From an uncultured Lachnospiraceae bacterium (lineage in GTDB: Bacteria > Bacillota > Clostridia > Lachnospirales > Lachnospiraceae), in the NCBI GenBank assembly GCA_910585295.1, contig CAJUDE010000026.1, positions 1 to 64,000 on the forward strand: a stretch of DNA of 64,000 nucleotides, written 5' to 3'. A program made the position numbers and the translations under genes. The notes beneath the pieces were generated by a model, which had not been told where the DNA came from, did no database searches, and worked only from the letters and a program-made list of their open reading frames with translations. The first letter of the stretch is position 1; the number at the start of each line of letters is the position of its first letter. Of this stretch, positions 42,269 through 48,620 are shown piece by piece.

Positions 42269-43750
42269 TTAATCCCTTTTCCCTATTATAAACAGGTAAC
42301 AGATACCTTTTTCATCCATACTGTATTCTTGGAGCAACGTATATTCCCTCTTAAGGCGGAGCTGCTTCTTCACAAAATTTTTCTCATCAGAATATAAAAC
42401 TATCCTCCCGTTGGATGTCAGGATTTCCGACACTTTTTCAAAAAACTGCCCATAGAACGCATCATGCTCTTCCTTTGTTTTCTTCCCTCTGTCTGGCATA
42501 TTCGTGAATATTTCATCAAACAGGTAGCCATGTTGGAACGTGAAAAAATCACGGTTGATAAAATTAATGTGCTTCCCAGCAAGCTTTGCATTTTCCCAAG
42601 CGCCCCTTATGGCGTCCCCAAACGTATCAATGCCATACATCACCCTTGCAGGGCAAGCCTTGTCCCGCTCTATTAACATAGTCCCTACCCCGCAAAATGG
42701 GTCCAGCACCTGCGCCTGTTCTGTAAGGTATGGCTTCGCCAAGCAAGCCGCCAATGCCGCCTGCTCTGGCCTGGTGGATGAGGCCACGGAATATTTGCGG
42801 TAAGCAAACCGCTCTTCTTCAAACGTATACAATTTCACCAATGGAAGGAATGTTCCTCCCCTGCTTTCCATTAAGCGTATTTCCACTTCATAATCCGATG
42901 TGGAATTATACAGCCTCCGGCCCGTTTCCTGCTCCAGGGCAAACGCACATTTCTTTGCAAAATCGCTGCGCTTGCTTAAGGGCATCTGGCTATGTATCCC
43001 CAAACGGAAATAAAAACTGCCTCCCTCTCCATGCGCCCGTTCCAAAAGTTCCAGCAAATCCGATTCTGCCAATGCTTTTGCAGCCAGCTTCGGGTCTGGG
43101 GCAAGCCTCTTTTTATTTAGCGGGAACAGCAGCTCCTTATAGGTACGGATGCCAAGTATCTGCCTAATCTGGCTGGTGATTACACGCACCCCATTTTTCA
43201 AGACCTTAACCTCCCCGCCCTTTATCTGGCCTGCAGTAATGTCCTGATACTGCTTCCCAGTGGTAAGGATCACTTCATACGCCCTGTCATATCCCTGGAA
43301 CTTGTGCTTTTGGCGGCGTTCCCCAGACTGCAGCAGCCCGCGGAGGGATTTCAGTTCCTCCCGGATATGTTTCTCCTCTTCCTCCTTGGGGACATAGCTT
43401 TCTAGTTCTCCCAGCCTTTTTGCCAATTGGACGTCTAATTGGGAATGGTCCAGCCCTGCCAGCGCCGACAAATAGTTGGACTTTATAAACAGCTTCTCTT
43501 CCTTCTCATATGCCTCATATAAAGGAACCGCAAATTCTTCCTGCCTAAGCCTTCCCAGGACAATTGCGGCATTCCCCCGCACTTTAGGCTCTGAATGGCC
43601 CAGCAGCCCCAGCAATAAACTGAAATCCCCCTGCAAAAATTCCAACAATTGTTCCCGCGCCCCCTGCTCCTTCAATTCCTGTTTTAACGCAATAAGGCTT
43701 TTCCTCAAATCCCCTTCCGTTTTTAGGCTTTCATATTCTTCCCTTACCAT
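42269..43750 (-). CDS. SAM-dependent methyltransferase with N-terminal HEAT-like region
   Basis: 493 residues from ATG 43750, six bases after AGGAG; an upstream ATG at 43771 lacks a site. Residues about 25-115 look like HEAT repeats (L-L-G-L-L-G-H-S-E-P-K-V-R-G-N-A-A-I-V). The C-terminal class I methyltransferase domain has D-P-F-C-G-V-G-T-M-L-I-E near residues 355-366, as in the Trm11/RlmKL-type RNA methyltransferases. The catalytic N-P-P-Y/F-G is replaced by N-M-P-D-R-G, which I have not seen assigned to a substrate. Amino-group methylation of RNA is likely but unproven; protein or DNA targets are possible. It is co-transcribed with the GGDEF-EAL gene. Confidence 0.78.
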   Translation of the reverse strand: MVREEYESLKTEGDLRKSLIALKQELKEQGAREQLLEFLQGDFSLLLGLLGHSEPKVRGNAAIVLGRLRQEEFAVPLYEAYEKEEKLFIKSNYLSALAGLDHSQLDVQLAKRLGELESYVPKEEEEKHIREELKSLRGLLQSGERRQKHKFQGYDRAYEVILTTGKQYQDITAGQIKGGEVKVLKNGVRVITSQIRQILGIRTYKELLFPLNKKRLAPDPKLAAKALAESDLLELLERAHGEGGSFYFRLGIHSQMPLSKRSDFAKKCAFALEQETGRRLYNSTSDYEVEIRLMESRGGTFLPLVKLYTFEEERFAYRKYSVASSTRPEQAALAACLAKPYLTEQAQVLDPFCGVGTMLIERDKACPARVMYGIDTFGDAIRGAWENAKLAGKHINFINRDFFTFQHGYLFDEIFTNMPDRGKKTKEEHDAFYGQFFEKVSEILTSNGRIVLYSDEKNFVKKQLRLKREYTLLQEYSMDEKGICYLFIIGKRD

Positions 43751-43847
43751 ATGGCTCTCCTGTTCCTGCATAATTATCTTTTACTGTTGCTATTTTACTT
43801 GATAATCCTATATTTGGCAATAGGCGGGATGTTAAATTTTGCACATA

Positions 43848-43896
43848 CTTTATTCCCGCGAGCAACGAGCCAAGTGGCTGCCTGCAGACATTTGGC
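43848..43896 (-). repeat. Dispersed CCAAATATC element, copy A
   Basis: Read on the minus strand it begins CCAAATGTCTGC and ends GCGGGAATAAAG, the same frame as copies B, C and D. The interval 43897-44010 to its right holds further GC-rich short hairpins and no gene. Confidence 0.6.
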
Positions 43897-44010
43897 GACT
43901 GCCGCGAGGGTCAAAGACCCCGCTGCTCTGCAGCGCTGCAAGTTTGATACCCCGTTGCTTGCAGCGGGGCCTTTGATTTGTGCCGCGGTGCGGTAAAGTA
44001 TTTTCTATAT

Positions 44011-44155
44011 AAAAAAGAATGCGCACAGCGCATTCTTCGCGCGCGAGCGGATTGCATAGCAATAAATTCCCTCTCCGCGAGCTGCGCATAATTTTTATCT
44101 TATAGGAAATTTATACACTTTAACACTTCACAGTAACACGGTATTTCCTATAAGA
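44011..44155. repeat. Dispersed intergenic repeat, copy 2
   Basis: 145 bases almost identical to 36128-36274, including the 13-bp inverted repeat (44098-44110 and 44143-44155) and its conserved 32-base core. As with copy 1 it lies directly behind a terminator, here that of bioY. Confidence 0.9.
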
Positions 44156-44159
44156 GAAC

Positions 44160-44200
44160 AAAAAAGAGGCTGGCACACCGAGTAGTTGGTGTGCAGCCCC
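44160..44200 (-). terminator. Terminator of bioY
   Basis: Minus strand GGGGCTGCACACC pairs with GGTGTGCCAGCC (one bulge) and is followed by TTTTTTG. Confidence 0.85.
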
Positions 44201-44244
44201 TTTCCTTGGACGCTGCCGCCTGGGCAGCGCGCAATTCAAAAAAC

Positions 44245-44817
44245 TCAGCCTAACCCTGCCTGGGCCAACTGCCTTTTCAGTTTTGGGCCAGCCAAAACAG
44301 CAAATGTTATTTTTGCCAAATCCCCAGGGATAAAAGGAACCACCCCTGCAAACAGGGCGGCTTTCCAATCCAGCCCCGCTTGGTAGGACAGCCATGCCGT
44401 CCCCAAACCATAACATACCACCGTCCCAAAAGCTAATCCAGCAAAGCAGGCGATACGGTTAGAATAATATTTGTCAACCACAATCCCAGCAAGAACCGCC
44501 ATGGGGATAAACCCTATCAGGTAACCGCCCGTAGGCCCAAACAATTTTTCCGGCCCACTGGTAAACCCAGAAAAAACTGGAACCCCCACCAAGCCTATCA
44601 ACAAGTAAACCACATAGCTGAGGGTCCCTTCTTTCATGCCCAGCACATACAAAGAAACATAAACGGCAAGGTTTGTGAGTGATATCGGCACAGGGCCAAT
44701 GGGGACGCTCAACGGCGCAAGGATGCATGTGACGGCAGCCATCAGTCCCACCACTGCTATCTGCCGGACAGAAAACCGCATGCCAGCGCCTTTTGTGCCA
44801 GAAACAGGCTTATTCAT
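44245..44817 (-). CDS. bioY: Biotin transporter substrate-binding membrane subunit
   Basis: 190 residues from ATG 44817, after AAGGAGGG; the longer frame to 44880 has no site. Six predicted membrane segments. BioY features: G-P-V-P-I-S-L-T-N-L near residue 40, the glycine-rich G-P-T-G-G-Y-L-I-G-F near 90-99, and V-P-F-I-P-G-D-L-A-K near the end. BioY binds biotin and works alone or with an ECF module (EcfA, EcfT), not encoded here. The upstream BirA-type operator over the -35 shows biotin-dependent control. Confidence 0.93.
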   Translation of the reverse strand: MNKPVSGTKGAGMRFSVRQIAVVGLMAAVTCILAPLSVPIGPVPISLTNLAVYVSLYVLGMKEGTLSYVVYLLIGLVGVPVFSGFTSGPEKLFGPTGGYLIGFIPMAVLAGIVVDKYYSNRIACFAGLAFGTVVCYGLGTAWLSYQAGLDWKAALFAGVVPFIPGDLAKITFAVLAGPKLKRQLAQAGLG

Positions 44818-44900
44818 ATTATTTGCCCTCCTTATTACCTGAAATCTAGTGAAACCCCCCGCCACTGGGCGTAATCCCATTGCCTAGGGGAATTATAAAC

Positions 44901-44929
44901 AGTATATCCCTTCCCACCTTAATTGTCAA
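44901..44929 (-). promoter_or_regulatory. bioY promoter
   Basis: Minus strand TTGACA (44929-44924), exactly 17 bases, TATACT (44906-44901). The -35 lies inside the BirA-type operator. Confidence 0.85.
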
Positions 44930-44953
44930 CTATTTTTAATATATAGTTTACAT
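44923..44953 (-). promoter_or_regulatory. BirA-type operator of bioY
   Basis: TTGTCAAC, 15 bases, GTTTACAT, matching the bacterial BirA pattern TTGTTAAC-N14-16-GTTAACAA with one or two changes per arm. It covers the -35 box, so holo-BirA bound to biotinyl-AMP would repress bioY when biotin is plentiful. Confidence 0.82.
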
Positions 44954-44997
44954 TTCGCATATCCCAAACAAATAGAAGTTACATATAGATACAAACA

Positions 44998-45050
44998 GCC
45001 AAATATCCGCGCAGGCTCGGTTCGCAGGCCCGCTGCTTACAGCAATAAAG
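44998..45050 (+). repeat. Dispersed CCAAATATC element, copy C
   Basis: Begins GCCAAATATCCGCGCAGGC and ends ACAGCAATAAAG; the last bases form the left arm of the amidase terminator. Confidence 0.6.
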
Positions 45051-45082
45051 CCATAGGCAATTTTGCTGCCCATGGCTTTATT
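45044..45082 (-). terminator. Terminator of the amidase gene
   Basis: 16-bp stem with one mismatch (AATAAAGCCATAGGCA with TGCCCATGGCTTTATT) and a 7-base loop, ten bases past the stop on the minus strand. Confidence 0.75.
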
Positions 45083-45091
45083 CCTCACTGG

Positions 45092-45865
45092 CTATTCTTC
45101 TGGTTCCGTCCCATATGTATCCAGATACTTCTGTACATCCTTTTTGAAACGATCCCATGAATCTTCATTTTTCACATAATAAATCGGGCATTCTTTCCCT
45201 GTCACATCATAATGGCGGATTACTTCATCCACTGGAAGGTTGAATTTCCCACAAAGCCATGCCGTTAATTCTACCAGGGAATCATATGTCTCCTGGGTAA
45301 ACTGCCCTGTCTCATCTTTGTGGCAGCATTCAATGGACAATGTGTCGACATTGCGGTCATTGGACGCATAGGAAATCTCTGTGCTGGGAATGCACTGGAC
45401 AATTTCCCCCTCAATTCCCACCACAAAATGGCTGCTGGCTTTTGTTTTTTGTGTATCCTTTAGGCTTTCAAAATAACTACGGTTTTGTTTCGCCGTCGTC
45501 CCTGGGTTCGCTGTATAATGGACTACAATCCCCTTCACTTCCTCTAACGCCGTCTGGGGCCTGGAATATGGGTTGGGCGTTAAAAGTTCCACCTGGTAAT
45601 CTGGCGCCTGGGCAATTACTTTTTGCTGGAACCCTTTGTCTTCTTTTTCCTTTTCCTTTTGGGAAACGTCGGAAGCGACCTTTTTGGCCTGCACTTCATC
45701 CGGAGCCTTTTCCTGACGGAAAACCCTGGTAATCCCAAACACAATTAAAAATAACCCGACGCCTAAGACCGCAACCCTTTTTATAATCTGTATATTCCTC
45801 TTCCTTCTTCTTCGCCTTTTTCTGGCCATGTATGCTTCTTTCCTTCTTCTTTCTTCCCTGGTCAC
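45092..45865 (-). CDS. Membrane-anchored N-acetylmuramoyl-L-alanine amidase (Amidase_2)
   Basis: 257 residues from GTG 45865, preceded by GCGGAGAG; ATG 45829 is the alternative. An extension to 45943 would translate a dispersed repeat and is unlikely. A very basic N-terminus (R-K-R-R-R-R-R-K) precedes one membrane segment (about 25-45). After a linker, the amidase domain (about 105-255) shows zinc ligands in V-V-H-Y-T-A-N, I-R-H-Y-D-V-T-G-K-E-C-P and the substrate region S-S-H-F-V-V-G-I-E-G. It cleaves the lactyl-peptide bond of peptidoglycan on the outside of the cell. It is monocistronic and ends with its own terminator. A role in sporulation, germination or wall turnover cannot be chosen from the sequence. 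Confidence 0.88.
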   Translation of the reverse strand: MTREERRRKEAYMARKRRRRRKRNIQIIKRVAVLGVGLFLIVFGITRVFRQEKAPDEVQAKKVASDVSQKEKEKEDKGFQQKVIAQAPDYQVELLTPNPYSRPQTALEEVKGIVVHYTANPGTTAKQNRSYFESLKDTQKTKASSHFVVGIEGEIVQCIPSTEISYASNDRNVDTLSIECCHKDETGQFTQETYDSLVELTAWLCGKFNLPVDEVIRHYDVTGKECPIYYVKNEDSWDRFKKDVQKYLDTYGTEPEE

Positions 45866-45892
45866 TTTGCTCTCTCCGCTCTTATTGTAAAT

Positions 45893-45932
45893 TTTATTCC
45901 TGCAACCTCCCATGCCTGCACAGATATTTGGC
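45893..45932 (-). repeat. Dispersed CCAAATATC element, copy D
   Basis: Minus strand GCCAAATATCTGTGCAGG ... GCAGGAATAAAA, the shortest copy. It lies in the leader of the amidase gene. Confidence 0.55.
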
Positions 45933-46254
45933 AGCCGCCGCAAATTATAGCTTGGGCTGGCTGAAGCGGGACATATGCCAAATACCTAACGGCCCTGCTG
46001 CACGCAGCATATCCGACGCCCTGCTACAAGGCAGTAAATGAAAAACTCCCTTGCTTTTCCCTTCCCCTATCATTTAAGGTATACAATTGGCTTTACATTA
46101 TAGAAAAGAAAAATTCTTTTTTGCCCCCATAAAAAGAATCTGATAAACTGTTAATCTGGCGCTGCCAGCCCCCTTTCTTTTCCTGTTTTATCCTTTCACT
46201 TATTATAGCATCATTTATCCACAAAAAGAATTAACTTTCTTTAAATTTTTTGTA
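45933..46254. other. Intergenic stretch without a recognisable gene
   Basis: GC-rich palindromic DNA at 45935-46030, including a degenerate GCCAAATACC that may be a fifth CCAAATATC element, is followed by AT-rich DNA. A minus-strand TATAAT lies near 46098-46103 with no good -35 in the right place. No open frame with a ribosome-binding site is seen. Confidence 0.5.
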
Positions 46255-46283
46255 AGAAAAAAGTAAGGAATCCCAATTCCTTA
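46255..46283 (-). terminator. Terminator of the hemB-hemL operon
   Basis: TAAGGAAT-CCCA-ATTCCTTA stem overlapping the hemL stop codon; the minus strand continues CTTTTTTC. Confidence 0.82.
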
Positions 46284-47567
46284 GAAAAGTGCATTTGAAA
46301 AATATTCTTCCATAATCCCTAACGTTCCATGCAGCATTTCTTGCGTATGCGCCAGAGACAAAAACATTGCTTCAAACTGGGACGGGGCCAGGTACACCCC
46401 ATGCCCAACCATATAATTGCAGTACTTTGCAAATAGCTCTGTATCAGAAGTTTTTGCACTCCCATAATCCACGACTTCTGTCTCTGTAAAATACAAGCAG
46501 CCCAAAGACCCAACATGGTTTACCCGCCAGGGCTGCCCGCAGCGCCTAAGCGTCTGCTCCATTTCCCCATAAAACTTATCTGCCTGCTGGTTCAAATCTG
46601 CATAACACTCTGGATGCCCTTTTAAAAAGGTAAGCTGCGCGATGCCGGCCGCCATAGCCACTGGGTTGCCGCTTAAAGTCCCTGCCTGATAAACGCCGCC
46701 TACCGGGGACACTAACTCCATAATTTCCCGCCTGCCGCCGTAAGCGCCTACTGGCATCCCCCCGCCAATGATTTTCCCAAAGGTGGTAAGGTCTGGCGTT
46801 ACGCCATAGAACCCCTGCGCCCCGTCCAGCCCCAGCCGGAACCCGGTAATCACTTCGTCAAAGATAAGCAGCGCCCCATATGCATCGCAAAGTCCCCTAA
46901 GCCCCTCCAAAAAACCAGGCTTGGGAGGCACTACCCCCATATTGGCCGCCACTGGCTCTACAATCACCGCGGCAATCTCTTCCCCACACCGCTCAAAATG
47001 CCCTTTCACACTATCCAAATCATTATAATTTGCAGATAACGTATCCTTGGTGCATCCCTCTGGCACGCCCAAGCTGTCCGGAACCCCTGCTGTCATCACG
47101 CCAGACCCTGCCGCTACCAAAAGCCCGTCTGAATGCCCATGGTAACAGCCTGTAAATTTGATAATTTTATCACGCCTGGTATAGCCCCTTGCCAGGCGGA
47201 TGGCGCTCATTACCGCCTCTGTGCCAGAATTGACCATCCGTACCATCTCAACCGAAGGCACCAGCCCGCATACCAATTCCGCCATTTCCACTTCTGCCGC
47301 TGTAGCGGCCCCAAAGCTTAAGCCACGCTTGCATGCCTCTATCACGCCATCAAGGACCTCCTGCCTGGCATGCCCCAAAATCATAGGCCCCCAGGACCCT
47401 ATATAGTCAATGTATTGGTTCCCATCTTCATCATACAGGAATGCCCCTGCAGCTTTTTGGATAAAACGCGGCGTAGCGCCAACGGAACCAAACGCACGCA
47501 CTGGCGAATTGACTCCGCCTGGCATTACCTGAACGGCTTTTTGGAATAATTTCTCTGAATTTGTCAT
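46281..47567 (-). CDS. hemL: Glutamate-1-semialdehyde 2,1-aminomutase
   Basis: 428 residues with AAAGGAG before ATG. It has the class III aminotransferase signature with the PLP lysine in T-F-G-K-I-I-G-G-G (about residue 267), the opening M-P-G-G-V-N-S-P-V-R-A-F typical of HemL, and N-S-G-T-E-A-V-M-S near 122-130. It converts glutamate-1-semialdehyde, made by HemA, into 5-aminolevulinate. It is 36 bases downstream of hemB and ends the operon. Confidence 0.95.
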   Translation of the reverse strand: MTNSEKLFQKAVQVMPGGVNSPVRAFGSVGATPRFIQKAAGAFLYDEDGNQYIDYIGSWGPMILGHARQEVLDGVIEACKRGLSFGAATAAEVEMAELVCGLVPSVEMVRMVNSGTEAVMSAIRLARGYTRRDKIIKFTGCYHGHSDGLLVAAGSGVMTAGVPDSLGVPEGCTKDTLSANYNDLDSVKGHFERCGEEIAAVIVEPVAANMGVVPPKPGFLEGLRGLCDAYGALLIFDEVITGFRLGLDGAQGFYGVTPDLTTFGKIIGGGMPVGAYGGRREIMELVSPVGGVYQAGTLSGNPVAMAAGIAQLTFLKGHPECYADLNQQADKFYGEMEQTLRRCGQPWRVNHVGSLGCLYFTETEVVDYGSAKTSDTELFAKYCNYMVGHGVYLAPSQFEAMFLSLAHTQEMLHGTLGIMEEYFSNALF

Positions 47568-47603
47568 TTCCTGCTCCTTTCCCTGCCTTGTGGCTAGCCC
47601 TCC

Positions 47604-48587
47604 TTAGCCAATCCTGCCTTCCTCTATGCATTTTGCCAACTCCTGCGCAAAATATGTAAGATAAATGTCTGTCCCAGCCCGGAACGCGCTGACCGCCATC
47701 TCACACATAATGCTGTCCCCGTCAATAAAGCCAGCCTGGGCTGCCGCCTTTACCATGGCATATTCACCGCTGACAGAGTAAGACGCCACCGGGATATTGG
47801 TCTGCCCTTTCACCTCCCGGATTAAATCCCCATAAGCCATTGCCGGCTTAACCATAATAATGTCTGCGCCTTCCTCCACATCCAGCATCGCTTCCTTTAA
47901 GGCTTCCCTGCGGTTGTGGAAATCCATCTGGTATGACTTACGGTCGCCAAATGCCGGGGCGGAACCCGCCGCATCCCGGAATGGGCCATAAAAAGAAGAT
48001 GCAAACTTCACTGCATAGGACATAATAGGCGTATTGCAGTAACCATTTTTATCCAGCATCCCCCGGATTGCCGCCACACGCCCATCCATCATATCAGAAG
48101 GGGCTACCATATCCGCGCCCGCCTGCACCTGGGAAAGGGCTGTTTTCGCCAGGTATTCCAACGTTTTGTCATTATCCACTTCCTGCCCGCACAAAATCCC
48201 GCAATGCCCATGGGAAGTATATTCACACATGCAGACATCCCCAATTAAATATAGCCCTGGGCAGGCTTCTTTCGCCTTGCGGAATGCTTTTTGGACAATG
48301 CCATCCTGGGCATATGCCCCGCTGCCCATCTCGTCTTTTTCCCCTGGGATCCCAAACAGCATAACGCTTGAGACCCCTGCGTCCTGAAGCTCAACCAGCT
48401 TTTCTTCCATTCTGTCCACACTGTAGCGGTGTTGCCCCGCCATGGAAGGGATTTCTTCTTTCTTATTTTCCCCTTCCATGACAAACATAGGGTATACCAA
48501 TGCAGATTTATCCACCCTTGTCTCCCTTACCATTTTACGCAACACAGCATTCCCGCGCAGCCGGCGCGGACGGTTCTTTAATTCCAT
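47604..48587 (-). CDS. hemB: Delta-aminolevulinic acid dehydratase
   Basis: 327 residues. The catalytic zinc cysteines are in D-V-C-M-C-E-Y-T-S-H-G-H-C-G near residues 117-130. The two active lysines are in S-Y-A-V-K-F-A-S-S-F-Y and M-V-K-P-A-M-A-Y. It joins two 5-aminolevulinates to porphobilinogen, the substrate of the HemC part of the fusion at 11-13 kb. The ribosome-binding site GGAGG lies upstream of ATG, and the gene follows the GTPase-nuclease fusion by 33 bases. Confidence 0.96.
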   Translation of the reverse strand: MELKNRPRRLRGNAVLRKMVRETRVDKSALVYPMFVMEGENKKEEIPSMAGQHRYSVDRMEEKLVELQDAGVSSVMLFGIPGEKDEMGSGAYAQDGIVQKAFRKAKEACPGLYLIGDVCMCEYTSHGHCGILCGQEVDNDKTLEYLAKTALSQVQAGADMVAPSDMMDGRVAAIRGMLDKNGYCNTPIMSYAVKFASSFYGPFRDAAGSAPAFGDRKSYQMDFHNRREALKEAMLDVEEGADIIMVKPAMAYGDLIREVKGQTNIPVASYSVSGEYAMVKAAAQAGFIDGDSIMCEMAVSAFRAGTDIYLTYFAQELAKCIEEGRIG

Positions 48588-48620
48588 CTTCCTTTTCCTC
48601 CCAATTTTATATTCTTTTCG

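Noticed and set aside
36128..44155. Repeat pair considered as ends of a composite transposon
   Set aside because: No transposase lies between or in the copies, the genes between are ordinary chromosomal genes, and a related element stands alone at 10.2 kb.
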